Part shown: one piece after another, positions 40,497-55,479 of the stretch
How the letters are laid out: each line of letters begins with the position of its first letter
How positions within the stretch are numbered: the first letter of the stretch is position 1
DNA from: Vicia villosa
Lineage: Eukaryota > Streptophyta > Magnoliopsida > Fabales > Fabaceae
Direction: 5' to 3'
Assembly: GCF_029867415.1 (NCBI RefSeq)
Contig: NC_081183.1
Span: 143,832,298-143,896,297, forward strand
DNA length: 64,000 bases
The notes under the pieces: generated by a model
What the model was told of the DNA's origin: nothing
Seen by the model: the letters and a program-made list of their open reading frames with translations, nothing else
The model's database searches: none
Translations under genes and position numbers: made by a program

Positions 40497-43334
40497 ATGG
40501 GGATTGTTTCTCAGGATGCCCTTAACCAACTCCAGGCTCTTGTAGATCAAGGTATGCCCTTTTATTATATACCCTTTTTCTCTCTCCTTTTTTTTTTTTG
40601 GTTTTATTTTTTAAAAATTCTCTTTTTTTGAATTTTTTTTTTCATTGATTCTAGTTGAGGAGCCACTTCAGAAAACGTTTCAGGTTAGTGCTGTCTTTGA
40701 AACCTAGGAGTTATCGAAATTTATGTGACAACATGGTTTATTGTTGTTTTTTATTAGTTTGGTTCTTCAGCATTTGTTTTTGCCTATGTTTTTGGATATT
40801 TTGCTCATGGTGATGAAGTTGAATGAGATCTGATTTTGTGAACTTCAATTGTTTTATGTGTATTTGTGTTAGTACTGAAAAATTATAATTGGTGTTTGGT
40901 TTTTTTGCTGTTTCTGGAATCAATTTTGTTATGATATGGTTTGGTGAGATCTGGAAATTTCTTGTGAATTGGTTCTGCTGCTTTGGTGAGACTTAGTTGA
41001 CTTGTGTTACTTGCAGAATGTTCATCAAGGATATGTAATCGAAACATTGATTCGGTTTCTAAAAGCTAGGGAATGGAATGCTTCAAAGGCTCATAAAATG
41101 GTTTGTTTTTGCTGAATGTTTTGTTTTGTAAATTGACTGTGATATCTGATTTATTTGTTAATGCACGTACTTTGTTTCAGTTGATTGAGAGTTTGAACTG
41201 GAGAGTGTCGAATGAGATTGATAAAATATTAACGGTACGTCTCTATATAGAACAGCTACTTGTATATTATTGTTAAGATATATTTCTTTTGGAAATTCGT
41301 ATGATATTTTAAAAGTTATATTCTTGTAAGATGTAAATAGATTATTCTGATTGCGATACTTTTTATTAGATTTTACTGCACCGCGTTTATATATTTATTA
41401 TTTGCTAAATCTTGTTACCATATGTATATCTTTTGTAAATGACAGTGAGTTCTTTACCTTTGATGCTTATATTGTGATTCATTTTCAGAAACCAATAATC
41501 CCTCCAGATTTGTACAGAGGTGTGCGCGATTCTCAGCTCATAGGATTGTCAGGGTACTCAAGAGAGGTACTCGTCAAACTTAATATTTTTTCTGTTCATT
41601 TTCACCTTGTGCTCAAAAGTGTTTGTTTCACCTTACTTATACCGATGAGTTTGCTCGCTTTTCTCGTTATTTTTCTGCAATTACCCCCGCTGGTTACGTG
41701 GTTCCTTCTAACCACGGTGTACTGGATTTGGGAAAATAGCAGACACTAGGAGTTGTGAAAACATGTCTTTTTTGTTTAGGGTGCCAAACCTTTGTTGTGT
41801 GTGTGAGCTTGCGTGTGTGTTTGTACATGTCTTGTATTTTAAGTCGTGAAAGTACAAAATCACCTAACTTGGTATTTACTCTATTAATTTTGATTTTCTC
41901 CACCATCCTTTTCAGGGTCTTCCTGTCTTCGCAATCGGTGTTGGACTTAGCACATTCGACAAAGCATCCGTAAGTTTCGTTTATTAGAAACTTAATCTTA
42001 AACACACTGTTTGCTACTTAACTTAAAGCCTCATGTTTGTGTTCATATATATTCTAATACTTGTTGTGTGTTTATTGATTGATTGCAGGTCCATTATTAT
42101 GTTCAGTCTCACATTCAAATTAATGAATACCGTGATCGTGTAGTCTTGGTGGGTTATCAATAATTCAAGTCTACCAATAATATATTTCAGTCTCACATGA
42201 TTTTTCTGTTTCTTTAGCTTCCATTCTTTTGTTTATTTTGACTCGTATATGCTTGTAGCCTTCTGCGTCGAAGAAGCATGAGCGCCCTATTACTACATGT
42301 GTAAAGGTTTTAGATATGACCGGACTGAAGCTATCGGCTCTGAATCAGATTAAGGTATTTTTTTAGTTGAATCAAATTAAGGCCGTTTTTGAATATTTTC
42401 TGCATCACTGAGTTGTCTTTGGCGTTGTTGCAGCTGTTAACAATAATTTCATCCATTGATGATCTGAACTATCCAGAGAAAACAAATACGTATTACATCG
42501 TAAACGCTCCGTACATATTTTCAGGTTGTTGGAAGGTAAGAAGATAATATTCATTATGACTCAGATTTTTTACGATATTTTCTACTTATTATCAGTTTAG
42601 GTTGCGCACCTATTGAAACCTCAAGATAATGTTAAACACGCTGTGTTCGTAGGTTGTGAAGCCTCTTTTACAAGAGAGGACTAGAAAAAAAGTGCAAGTC
42701 TTACAAGGTTGCGGGCGAGATGAGCTGTTGAAGGTAATCTATTTACTTAGTTTAAATTTTCGATTATTTTCAGACGACTATTTGAGCATATATTATAACA
42801 CCACATGGGATCCTTATAGTGTCTGAATAGAATAGAGAATTACAAAAAGATGCTTAGTTGGCAATTTGTAATGCAAGACGCGGGACATCGACATATGCTT
42901 ATTCTTGAAAGTCCTTATTGCATAAAACTTTAGCATATGCTTATTCTTGAAAGTCCTTATTGCATAAAACTTTGTAGAACAATATCTGAAATGCCTTAAT
43001 ACATTGTTCTTTGTTCAATTTAATTAACTTTACTTTTGTTACGTAGATCATGGATTACGCGTCTCTACCGCATTTCTGTAGAAAAGAAGGCTCGGGATCG
43101 TCGAAACATTCAGGAAGTGGGAGTGAAAATTGTTATTCGTTGGATCACCCCTTCCATCAAGAACTCTACAACTACATCAAGGAACAATCAAGAATGGAAG
43201 CTAGGGGACCGATCAAGCAGGGATCTTTTCATGTAGAATTTCCTGAACCTGTGGCCGAGGAAGAAGCGAATATTGCCAAGACTATAGAGTCAGAGTTACA
43301 CAAGTTTGAGAACAACCATGAGAATGCTGATTGA
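40497..43334 (+). CDS. Sec14-like (CRAL-TRIO) phosphatidylinositol/phospholipid transfer protein, 11 coding exons
   Basis: Cytosolic lipid-binding protein that in the Sec14 family exchanges phosphatidylinositol and phosphatidylcholine between membranes. Coding exons: 40497-40551, 40655-40683, 41017-41100, 41181-41234, 41489-41566, 41916-41969, 42089-42148, 42259-42354, 42434-42535, 42653-42733 and 43047-43334. All introns are GT-AG, and the total is 981 nt, 326 residues. The N-terminal CRAL-TRIO-N helix region has HQGYVIETLIRFLKAREWNASKAHKML. The lipid-binding lobe has GLPVFAIGVGLSTFDKAS, YVQSHIQINEYRDRVVL, TTCVKVLDMTGLKLSALNQIK, YPEKTNTYYIVNAPYIFSGC and KPLLQERTRKKVQVLQGCGR. The length and domain order match the short Arabidopsis Sec14 type At1g55840 (from memory). 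No nodulin or GOLD extension is present. The gene looks intact; tiny exon 2 (29 nt) is notable. Start context is AAAATGG. Confidence 0.95.
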
Positions 43335-43560
43335 TGATGATGGTTAACAATTTATGAGTTAAATATCAACCGACGGTGTCGTTTCAAATTCGGTTTTTTG
43401 TTGTTGTCAGTCCTATACATGTTGTTAATCATTTGAACCAAACCAGTGTAGTAGTACAGAAGGTTCCTAATCATTTATCAGGATTATGTAATAGTAGTAG
43501 TTAGCTTCATATTGTTAGGGGATAGTTGAAATAAAACTTACAAGAACTTTGCAATGTGTC
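43335..43560 (+). terminator. 3' UTR and poly(A) signal of the Sec14-like gene
   Basis: AATAAA at about 43530-43535 (GAAATAAAACTTAC), about 200 bp after the stop, with T/G-rich DNA before it. Confidence 0.5.
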
Positions 43561-43939
43561 ATAATGCTAGGTATAAATTAATGTAAAATATGTTATTTAC
43601 TATATGTGGTTTCTTTTAAGTTCAACTATAGTTCAATCTTTTTGCATTTTCACCTCCCAACATCTCCTCCCCACATTTAAAAAAAAAACACTAATTGTTT
43701 TTGGTAATGTATGAAGTTATATTGTGGTTTATGAATAGTTTTTGTACGGCTTTCAAACTAGAGTTTTTATATAAATGTGTTTTATTTATACAAATTTATC
43801 TTATATTAAAATGGTTGGTTATATGATTTATATATTTATTTAATACTATAAATGTATCCATATTTTGAAATTTAACTTAATAATAGAAAAAAATATATCT
43901 AGACAGATATGGACTAAATTTATCAATCTTCTGCTGGCC
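43561..43939. other. AT-rich spacer
   Basis: Nothing recognised between the Sec14-like gene and the LINE relic. Confidence 0.4.
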
Positions 43940-46140
43940 AATTCTAAACCTTGATGTACATAGATGATTTTAATGTACTTGTTGGTTCTCATGAAAATTT
44001 TGGTAGATGTTCTTCAAACAAATTTTGCAATGATGAGTTTTTTAGTCGAACCAATCAAAATGAACTTATGCATCTTGAAACTACTTGAAACTATTATATT
44101 TGAACTAATATGAGGAAATGTGGTGTTTACTCTTCTGTTAAACTTGCAGAGTTATTTGTAATCAAAATTAATTAAATAAGTGAAACACAGTCAATTGCTT
44201 CACTTCGATCAAGAATCACGCAAACAATTACTCTATTCTTCACTATTGTGACAAATGTAAGTTTGATTCGGCTAGGTCATTTAATTTTCTAAAGGTTTGG
44301 ACTAGTTGCAGACAATTGATTGCTAATAATTGGAATACTGGTGTGGTTAGTTCCCTATGTTTGTTTCATATGCTAAATTGAGTTATCTTAAACCTATTCT
44401 TAAGAAATGGAACATAAATACATTTGACAATATCCATCTTAAAGCCACTCAGGCTACTATTGAAGTTAACATGATACAAGGTTTAATTAATGATGATCTT
44501 GGGTTGGAGGAAAGAATTCCCAACTTCTGTTAGACAAGGTAAGGAATAAGTGGTTTAACGATGGAGATATGGATACAAAGTTTTTTCACAACACAACTAA
44601 ATTGAGATATGCTAGTAACAAAATTATTAGATTGAGGCATATCAATTTTTTTTTTTTTTAGGAAAAAATTAAATTAGATAATCATGTATTAATTTATACA
44701 AAAATTTGTTTAATTCAGAAAACAATTGCAGTTATAGTGATCTGGTGGAGAGAACTATCCCATAACTTATAACTCACGCGGATAATGAATATCTCACTAG
44801 AATGCTTCAGTCTTAAAAAATTAAGAATACATTGCACAATATGGATGATAATTCTGCTATAGAATTTATTGGTTTTGTGAGACTATTTTCAAGTTTTTTG
44901 AACAAGGTTAGATCTTTCCTAATCTCAATTTATTCAGTGTGACTTTGATGCTTAAGCAACATAGAGCATATTTTATTAAGCAGTGTAGACCTCTTGCACT
45001 TGTAAATTTTCAATTTAAAATCATCACAAAGATCATTTCATACTAGTTTTCCACCTTAGCTCTTAATATTGTTTCAGAATACCAAAGAGGTCTCTTTAGG
45101 GGCAGACGTATTTATGAGGATATTAGGATTACTTCAGAAGCCATTAATTTGTTGGACATGAAATTTTTTGGAGGTAGTATGACTTTGAAGTTAGAAATCA
45201 AAAAACCCTTTGATACTTTGATTGACGTTATCTTATTAAAGTTCTTGTTCAACTTGACTTTGATCATAAATTTTGTGATTGCAATCTTACCATTCTCTAC
45301 TAAGGCAAAATATCAATCATGATAAATGGAAAAAATGCATGATTTTTTTCTTGCTCTAAAGGAATGAGGCAGGGATATTCTTTGTCTCCTTTGCTCTTCT
45401 ACATTGATGAAGAAACACATAATAGACAATTATCTATGTTGGTGGATCAAGATAACGTGACATGTATATGAGTTGGTAAGACAACGATTCTTAGTCACAT
45501 TTTTTTTGCAGTTGACTTTATGATAGTATGCAAGTATACTAGGAAAAATACTTCAGTCATTAATCATTTCCTACAATAATATGGTTAGAATCCTGGCCAA
45601 CGCATCCATCCAACTAAGTGTAAGCTTTGTGGAGGAACTAGTTCTAGGTCTAGGTCGAGGCACATTGCATATATGCTTGGATTCCCTATGGACAAACACC
45701 ATTTAATTATCTTGGAGTTTATATATTTAAAGAAAAGCCAAGAACTTATCATCTTCATATCATAACATATAGACTAATGGCCAAGCTAGCTACTTGGAAA
45801 AGCCACCTTCTTTCTGTGATGGGTAGGGTTCAATTAGTCTAGTCAATCATACAAGACATGCTTTTGTATAGTCTTAGGATTGATGATTGGCCAATCAATC
45901 TTTTTAACAAGATGAATTTTTGCATCATAAATTTTATGTGGATATGAAACATAGACAATAGAAAGTTGATTACTATATTGTAGAAGATTATTTGTCCACC
46001 TTAGTCTAAGAGATATTAAGACAATAAACAAAGTTGTTTGTTTATCTCTTTGTTGTAAGTTTTTTACTACCAATAATAAATGGTCTAATATGCTTATTAA
46101 TAGAAAAAAACTAATCATGCATCATGTTTCTTCTTCAATA
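43940..46140 (+). pseudogene. LINE (L1-like) endonuclease-to-RT pseudogene
   Basis: Fragments in order: end of endonuclease YIDDFNVLVGSHENFGR with NKFCNDEFFSRTNQNELMHL (43950-44080), a linker with LKKWNINTFDNIH and KWFNDGDMDTKFFHN (44400-44600), RT RPLALVNFQFKIITKI, YQRGLFRGRRIYED, SEAINLLDMKFFGGSMTLKL (44980-45200), and the catalytic region HIFFADDFMIVCKYTRKN (45495-45550). After that come TKCKLCGGTSSRSR and AYMLGFP (45615-45690). The active-site triplet is F-ADD for the usual Y-ADD. Many stops and frameshifts. It lies head-to-tail with the Sec14-like gene and ends near 46140. Confidence 0.8.
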
Positions 46141-46159
46141 TGGCCTAAAATTAAACATT

Positions 46160-46440
46160 CGTTTTTCTTTCTGAGTAATAATATGAGTTGTAGAATATTA
46201 CTGTTACTCTATGGACTTACATGAGTAATAATATGAGATGTAGAATATTACTGTTATCCTATTGGTGGATATACTTATTGAGTAATAACATGTTTACCTT
46301 GTTGATGAGTAATATCGAATATGTATAATAATTTTCTTACCCTGTTGGTGGACTTACATGTGTAATAACATGTATTACTACGTTGATGGGTATTGTTGAG
46401 AAAATATATATTAATAAATTATCCTCTTGATGAGTATTGT
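46160..46440. repeat. Degenerate tandem repeat, about 55-60 bp unit
   Basis: Four to five diverged units built on GAGTAATAATATGAG(A/T)TGTAGAATATTACTG and GGTGGACTTACATG. Non-coding. Confidence 0.6.
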
Positions 46441-46799
46441 TAAGCCAATAACAGGTCACCACTGTAATTTCTCACCTGAACTACTCACCACAACAATATA
46501 AGGAGATTTAACAACTTTACTATCGATATTTTCATCAAAATCTTTCTTTCTACGAATATTTTATATTTCACGAAATTTAGATTCTTTATCAATTTTAAAA
46601 GCAATTTTTTTAGCAAAAATGAAAGCAGTTTCAAAACCATCTAAATTTTACAAAATGTATGTTGGGGTCTATAGCAAGGGTTTTATTGGCCTAAGAATTG
46701 AGACAGAAGATTAATTTGCATGACTTTTTAAAATATACATTATTGGGATTAGGATGCTACATCGAACGTTATGTGACATTTTACCTATACATGTTCTCC

Positions 46800-47028
46800 A
46801 GAAGACTGACCAGGGAGCCTTGAAACGTTAGAATGTCACCCGAATCGAGTCAAAGTCTCTCAAAAACATCCTAGAACATACGTCTTCTGAGCTTCCAGGG
46901 TCAATCAACACTCGTTTTTCGTTCTTATTATTGTACTTCACCATAATGAACATCAAATCGTTGTTATAAGGGAGGATGTCAACAACATACTTGCCGCAAA
47001 AGGTGATTTCGAACTGTGACTCCTTCAA
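46800..47028 (-). pseudogene. Ty3/gypsy protease fragment
   Basis: Minus-strand reading VVDILPYNNDLMFIMVKYNN, then KRVLIDPGSSEDVCSRMFLRDF. This matches the gypsy aspartic protease segment with the DTGSS loop as DPGSS. Only this short piece is present, so it is a relic. Confidence 0.6.
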
Positions 47029-47591
47029 ATTTACCTCAGAGTTGGCAGAGTTGCAGGAATGATGCTCACGGTCAAAACCTGTCTGGCATACAATTTGGGT
47101 TCCTTACTGGTGGCCTGATAAACTCGCCCCAGTACAATACTAAAATAAAATTTCATAGAAATAGGAACATGCTAGAAAATCTTTTAGTATTCATTATTTT
47201 ATTTACAGAGTAGATCAAACATGTAATTCACTTAATAATGTTCTCTTAATAGTATAATACAAGTAGATTTTTTGTGTTTAGTATTGAAAAGTTTAAATCT
47301 ATACATAGAACAACATCTATATTTCTTCTTTGGACTGTGGAATAACTTGTCTGCTTAAGGTCTCAGAAACCGTTGACAACTTGAGCCTAGACATTTTGCA
47401 CAATATCTTCTGGATGATGGAAACATTGAAAAATCTTCAACTTGAACTGGTAGAGTTGGTGACAAAAAGTGTTTCTTGTATTGCAAGCAACCTACCATTT
47501 CCCATAGAATGACAAGAAATCCAATGCTACAACCAATGCTCTTTTGCGAAGGATACACTTTATCTATTATGAGCTTGAAATGCTTTAAGTT
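47029..47591. other. Spacer and 3' side of the WEB-family gene
   Basis: No independent gene supported. The part next to 47591 is likely 3' UTR of the minus-strand gene. Confidence 0.4.
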
Positions 47592-49715
47592 CTAGCTCGG
47601 CAGTGAGATCGGTCTCGAATGATCCGAATCAGATATCCCTTTTTGTTCTTCATTTCGCTTTTTCTTTAATTCGCCTTCAACCGCAAGTTTTGCTGAATCC
47701 GCCATCTCTGCATTCCTCAAAGCCAAATCTGTTGCTGCTTTTATTTCTTCAATTGCTTTAAGATTAGCTTCGACTTTTTTCTCAACTTCGCTTCTTCTCG
47801 TGTGGATCGCTTCAACCTGAGCCATTGCAGTTGTTTCCGTCCTCTCAATCAAATCCTCTGATTCCTTAATCTTGCCGCTCAACGCAGCAAATTCCTCAAC
47901 TGTCAATATGATCTTACCACTCAAATCCGAAACCGAGACTCTACTTTGTGAGTCAGATAACAGCTTCATTTCCTCAACAGCTCTTTTCTCTTCTGCTTTT
48001 GCTTCTTCAGCCTGTTTCACTAAAAGCTCTAGCTTCCCTTCTATTTCCTTAGACAAAGCTTTGGATTTCTCAATCTCTTGTGTCAGTTCCTGAGTTTTTA
48101 TCCTCATCTCTTCTTCTTCTTTTCTTGCATTCTCCGTCTCGAACGATAACTGCTTGATTTTCAATTCCGTCTCGTGACAATGTCGCTCGGTCGATCCATC
48201 GCTCTCAAGAGAATCTTCTTCTTCTTTGCTACTTTGTAGTGAACCGGTTAGGTTCGCGGCAAGTGCTTCTGATGCCTGTTCTTTCTCCTTAACTTCATCT
48301 TGTTCTTTCTTCACTTGTTCTAATTCTGTCTTGAGGGAATCCACTATGTTTCTCAGTGAAGATTCTTCATCAGAAATTTCCTGCAATGTCTTTGTAGCTT
48401 CTTTGATTTCCAAAGTTATTACCTCAACAGAATCCATCTCAGAATCATGAAACTCTTTCATTTTCTCTTGAAGAACTTGAATCTCATCGCTCGTCTCCAC
48501 GAGTTTCGCCTCGAGGCTATGCATTTCGTCAGGATCGTACTCATTCTTTATTTCCATCAGTTTCTTTTCGATTTCTTCCTTCGAAGCTTTGTAAGACTTT
48601 AACTTCTCTTCTTTCTCCCCAATCACTTTTACCTGTTCTTCCTGTGCTTGCACTGTTGCTAGCTTGAACTGCTCAGTTGATGCTTTCATGGTTGCAATTT
48701 CCTTTGACAGTTCATTGATCTTCTCCGAGTTCAATTTCGCCGAACGCTGCGCTTCACCTGCTGTCTGAAACGCGGCCAACTTCGCCTCCAAGGCGGCATC
48801 AAAATCTTGTCTGATCTTGTTGAGTTCTTGCTTGGAAGCATCAAGTTCTTTGACAGTTGTAGTGTACTCTTTTCTTGCATGATCTAGTTCTTGTTTCCAA
48901 GCTTCGTATCCTATCGCTTTTTGCGATAACGCCTTTTCGAGTTCCTTGGCCTGATTCCTTACAACCTCGCTTTCTTCAATTGCGGATTGTTTTGATTCTC
49001 TCACACTGTTGAGCTTCTTTGTCAATTCTTGAAGTGTCACATTGGCCTTATCGAGCTCGGAAAGCGCTTTGGTTTTCGTATTCTCAGCGCTTTCGAGCTG
49101 TTTCTTTATCTTGTTCAATTCTCTTTGAGCCAGCATAAGCTGAGTTTCCTTTTCTAATACATTCTGTCAATCACACAAATAATCACATTGTTATAAAAAT
49201 GATAAAGTTTCTTAATCGCGCTTAATCGCTAAATCATGCAAACTTGAAAAACTTCTCATGTTGTGCTTGTATCTTATATTAAGACCATGTTTGGATAAAC
49301 AACTGAATTAAACATTTACAATTTAAGCGCTTTTCGTGCAAATGCTTATGCATAAACTATTTCTATAAGGTTTTAAAAAATGTCTGCAACTGCAATTCTG
49401 ACCGCGACATCAAAAATCTGACCGCGACATCTTAGTTTTTGATGTCTATATGACTATCATCAATCTCAATATTTAAGATTGCACGCGATATCAAAATCGC
49501 GATTCCTAATACAAAAACGAGAAATTTATATATACGATGTGTACCTCTGAAGACTTTCTTTTGATAGAATTACGTTTGTCCTTGTTGACACAAACTTCAC
49601 CAAACAAGCTAACAGCAGCTTTGACAGATTGAAATGGCGCCCTTGTGTCGATCTCCCTCTCTCCTATCGGAGAACCTGAATCCTTCGGAGAAGTTTCTCG
49701 GTTTCGGAAACTCAT
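47592..49715 (-). CDS. WEB-family coiled-coil protein (WEAK CHLOROPLAST MOVEMENT UNDER BLUE LIGHT-like), 2 coding exons
   Basis: Plant-specific long coiled-coil protein. The founding members WEB1 and PMI2 act in blue-light chloroplast photorelocation; the role of this member is not known. Coding exons are 49715-49545 (57 codons) and 49163-47592 (523 residues plus stop), 580 residues in total. The intron 49544-49164 is GT-AG and in phase 0 (...KRKSSE|NVLEKETQ). Exon 1 carries the family signature DTRAPFQSVKAAVSLFGEV. Exon 2 is almost all heptad-repeat Glu/Lys/Leu-rich coiled coil (about 60-350 and 365-560), with a break near Asp/Ser residues around 375 and a short Ser/Pro tail. Length is close to WEB members such as At5g55860 (from memory). 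A 5'UTR intron is predicted at 49857-49750. The gene appears intact. Confidence 0.9.
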
Positions 49716-49749
49716 TATATATATTTTTTCTTACTTTCAAAAGGTATAT

Positions 49750-49857
49750 CTGCAAGATAAATAGCAATGAACATTGTTAACATGAATCTTGTAACATAAT
49801 ATTCTGTAACTGCATAACATAACATGTTACGTATGATTAAATAAAACATATGCTTAC
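49750..49857 (-). other. Predicted 5'UTR intron of the WEB-family gene
   Basis: On the minus strand, donor AAG|GTAAGCATATG at 49857 and acceptor TTTATCTTGCAG|ATATACC at 49750 enclose a T-rich 108-bp segment 34 bp before the start codon. Confidence 0.5.
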
Positions 49858-51079
49858 CTTAATGTATGTTTGATGCTACAAGAAAGTTCTTTTGATGAGG
49901 TAGATGATTTGAAGAATTTTTTTTGCAAAGGTGTTGGAATTCAAAAGAACCAAGATGAAGAGTTTGATTCTTTTTAATTTGAACTTTTATTTACCCTTTT
50001 GAGACCGTTGAAAAACAAAGAAAACAGCCTAAAATATGGTTGGTTAAATTTGATTTGGTGTATAATATAATAGAAAATATGCTATTTGTAGGTTGAGAAG
50101 TGTATAGATTTTTGTGGTGGTTTTGACAATAAATTCCAACCTCACAGTTTGTAAATAAAAATAAAACTTTTTCATATCTGTATTTGGAAACTGTATAATG
50201 TAAGATTCCGTAGTACATATAACTTGACAAGATTTCTAGAACAAATTTAAAAGAGGGTTAGTTAATATGGTTTTTTGTATGTCATGAAATCATGTTTTGA
50301 AACCGTATAACAATTTATATTGTCAAATTAAAATCCGACGGTTCATATTCAAATTTTAGTATATAGAGTTAATTTTACAGACAAAAATACCGATATTGTT
50401 AGGTTGAACGCAATACCAGAGTTCGAACACTAGCTCTTACGATTCTGAACGTTAGTTTCTAGTAATTATTATCGTTTCGTCGAAAATACAAAATTTCATT
50501 ATTAAATGGTGACAACTCTCCATATTAGGATTCTAAAAATGGGATGTGGCCTAATTTTGAGTGAACCTTCTAGATCTAGATACATGATTATGATTAAGAC
50601 AATTGTGTTCAATAAGGTTTAGGTTTGATCATGTCATCTTAACAACTACTCATTTAATGATATAAACTTATAACCACCTAAGAGGTCTTTTTCTTAACAT
50701 AGCATCACTTTTAAACCCAAGTATTATGAAAAAGAGAGGTCTAAAGCTCCAAGGTGAGGTTGTGCTTTCCAAGTACCAATACTACATGCTTTTTTTTTTC
50801 CTTTGTAAAGGGAACGGGTTATCTGTCTTTGTTTATATATGGTAAGAAGTGTGTATCAAGATAAACATTTAGCAAAAGTAATATAACGACACATTTTCTA
50901 TAACACATTCCAACAGAGTCTCTATTACTAATTGCATACTCTCAATTTTTTTTCTCAATCACTACAGTTTTATTTTTAATATGTATAACAAAATATTTAA
51001 GATTTATTTAATCTCCCTCTATTTTATGTGTATTTAAAAAAAATAGTAAACAAACGAATATAAATAATTGAAAATAATC
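49858..51079. other. Upstream intergenic region
   Basis: Promoter side of the minus-strand WEB-family gene followed by AT-rich DNA. No coding or repeat boundary recognised. Confidence 0.4.
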
Positions 51080-51084
51080 TTGTC

Positions 51085-51215
51085 AAATAAATAAGCGGTT
51101 AGTTGGAAGGACCACGGTTTAATCCCCCGCAACTGCGATCGGGAGGGGGTTGGAACCACTTGATGCTGGAACTAATCCCTGAACAAGACTATACCGGTGC
51201 TGATAAATAAAAAAA
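51085..51215 (+). mobile_element. tRNA-derived SINE-like element
   Basis: AAGCGGTTAGTTGGAAGG resembles a box-A region and GGTTTAATCCC a box-B motif. Then come CGCAACTGCGATCGGGAGGG, GAACCACTTGATGCTGGAAC and CCGGTGCTGATAAATAAAAA, ending in an A-rich tail. This unit, with an A-rich end just before LINE-like DNA, fits a legume SINE. No target duplication could be fixed. Confidence 0.45.
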
Positions 51216-53035
<1,820 letters not shown>

Positions 53036-54060
53036 ACCAAAAAATTGGAGAACTTAACTTATTGAACCAATGGTGTTGATCTTCGTCACAGTAACGTGGG
53101 ATAGACTTGAATGGTTAACACCCCAACGCTAAAGTTAATTCAAGATTAAATATGAGTATAGTGAAAAGTTGAGATCACAGAATATACCTTGCGTTTCATG
53201 TGAACTAGTTTTATACCTTGGATGAAGTAGTGGAATCGATTTGAGATGTATTGAGCCTTGGTTATTTGGGCCAATGGCCAACCCATAACAGTTTCCCCCC
53301 AAGGATTCGCCGGGCACTGAGTGAGTCGGAGAGCCTTAAGTGATTTGGTCGGCATCCAGGATGTGTTCCGATGCGAGCTGGAACTGAAATGTTTGATATC
53401 ATTTGTGGAAGTAGTGGGGAACCTGCACATTAAATGCAGTTCCATCATCAAAAATTTATGTATCCTTCTTCTAACATGTGTGTTTACACGACAGGTTAGA
53501 GCATGGAGAGGTTTATAGTGCACTCGAGTTTGAGTGTATCCCGAAGTGAAAATCTAGTTGTTGATCTTGTGACTTCTTTCTCTAGTTGATTTGAATCATC
53601 TTCATTTCTTCTTCTCAAAAAATATTGTTGCGGAAATAGGGGAATCCCTTAATTCTTGTTTTCCTCTGCTCGCTCAAGATCACACGGGTCCTGAAGTGGT
53701 CTATATATTTGATGATTCTGACTAAGAAAGGGTACTTGGGAATTTTCTAGAGGACGAAGCTTCTTCATCAGACTTGTAAGAATTCCTTTTATTCAATGTT
53801 GGCGGGGAGGTGAGTCGCACTGAGGTCCATATGTCTCCTCTTGTCCTAACTGAGGAGGAAATACAAGTCAATAGTCAGAGGAGATAATGTGCTAAAAGTT
53901 TTGTCTAGCTTAGTATGAGGACCAATAATTGTGAACCCAACGACATTGAAGTGAAAGTTTACTTGGATTATTGAAATCGGTTAGACGTAGATAGGTGTTT
54001 GTTTGGTGAATATCTTAAAGTCACATTTCCTCCTAAGACGATTAGTCTTTAACATGATTT
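53036..54060. other. Repeat-like DNA, not assigned
   Basis: No domains found. The region next to 54061 should be the leader of the minus-strand copia element whose LTR starts at 54077. The ORFs at 53135-53523 on both strands show no known motif. Confidence 0.3.
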
Positions 54061-55150
54061 AGGCTCTAATGCCACTTGTTGGACAAGTGACTTCAAGATC
54101 AAGAGGAGAAGTGATTGTTGTATTTAAAATTCGTAATTGATTTGGCAGTTTTCTTAATCACACTTTATATTGTGTTAGAAATTTCTATAGGATAGAGTAA
54201 ATAGCATCGAAAATAAAAAATAGTAAAATAAATAGAAGAAATTATAGAAGATAAGTGTTAGATAGATTACACCATAGATTTATTCAGGTTCGATCGAACT
54301 TTTGCCTAATCCTGTTCCCAAGATATCTTCTTGAGATTTTGACTATAAACTTTGAGCTTTTACAGGTTACGCCACAAACCTTAATACAATCTAATCTTGA
54401 AATTTAATAGGTTTATCCCTAACCAAAGTTAGCTTTTACCTCAGGCTAAACAAATGAACCTTTTAGAGATTTTCAGTCTTATCTCAATAACTAAAATAGA
54501 ACTTTTTCCAACAAAGTTCCAGAAACCAAAACAAAAAATTTTCTGGCTGGTTTATCTCACGAACCAAACTTAATTTCTCAAGAGTATTGCACTCTCAAAG
54601 ATTAAAACAACAACACGACCACTTACAACAACTTTCCCACAAGTAAAATTTCACTCAAAAGCCCCAAAACAACTTAAGTGAAGAAAAAATATTTTTAGAG
54701 AGAAAATAGAGGGATAAATTTCAAAAAAACTTAAAGCTTTGGAAAGTGGCATAAAATGAAGAGGATGCAAGCCTCTTTGATATAGAAGATTAAAAAATCA
54801 AAAAAGAAAATGATCCATAGGCAGAACGAATGAGCTAATCGATTGGCTTAATGCCCTAATCGTTGCAGTTTATTAAGATGTTGTCATAATCGTTTGATTA
54901 AACATTTAGTCCTTCTCTATTCAATTGGATTAATGCTCCAATCTATTGGTTGGTTTCAAAAAAGTTATCCCAATAAATTAGATTGAGTCCCCAATCGATT
55001 GTCTAGATCAAAAATCCTTCTAAATGATAATGGAAAGTTTCTTAATCACTTGGCTCGGTCTTGAAAATATTTTTAAGATATAAAAAGGTTAGAAAAATAT
55101 TTTTAAGTGTGTGTGTGTGTGTGTGTGTGTGAATGTGTGAGTTTCCTTAG
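54061..55150 (-). repeat. Copia-type LTR and primer site, minus strand
   Basis: On the minus strand an LTR end ...CCAACA at 54077 is followed by AGTGGCATTAGAGCCT (54076-54061), close to the tRNA-iMet copia site TGGTATCAGAGCC with two changes. The LTR extends to the right for about 1 kb. Its far edge is not resolved; a (TG)n run at about 55108-55132 lies near it. Confidence 0.45.
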
Positions 55151-55479
55151 AATTTAGGAGCTACTTCCTTACTTTTACAAAACTCTGGTTTTTTAGACAG
55201 ACAAACCTCACAACCTGGCATTTCACGCTTCCTCTCTATCATAACTTCGAGGACTTCAAGATTCTTTACTAGATTCCTCTAAAACATAAAAACATAAATC
55301 TTGAGCCTCATTTGATGAGACTTGAGATGTTTTCCAGTTGGGTTCACCCTCATCAGGGAGTTGAAAGTTGTTGCCACTGACTTCGACTACAATTGTCGTC
55401 ATAAAAACTTCAGAAATGATATTTTGTGGGTTTATCAACATTATATCTGCAAGCACATAGACCCGCAAATAGACTTCTG

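Noticed and set aside
41351..41749. 132-aa ORF as a separate gene
   Set aside because: It spans introns and exon 5 of the Sec14-like gene; only the exon part is coding.
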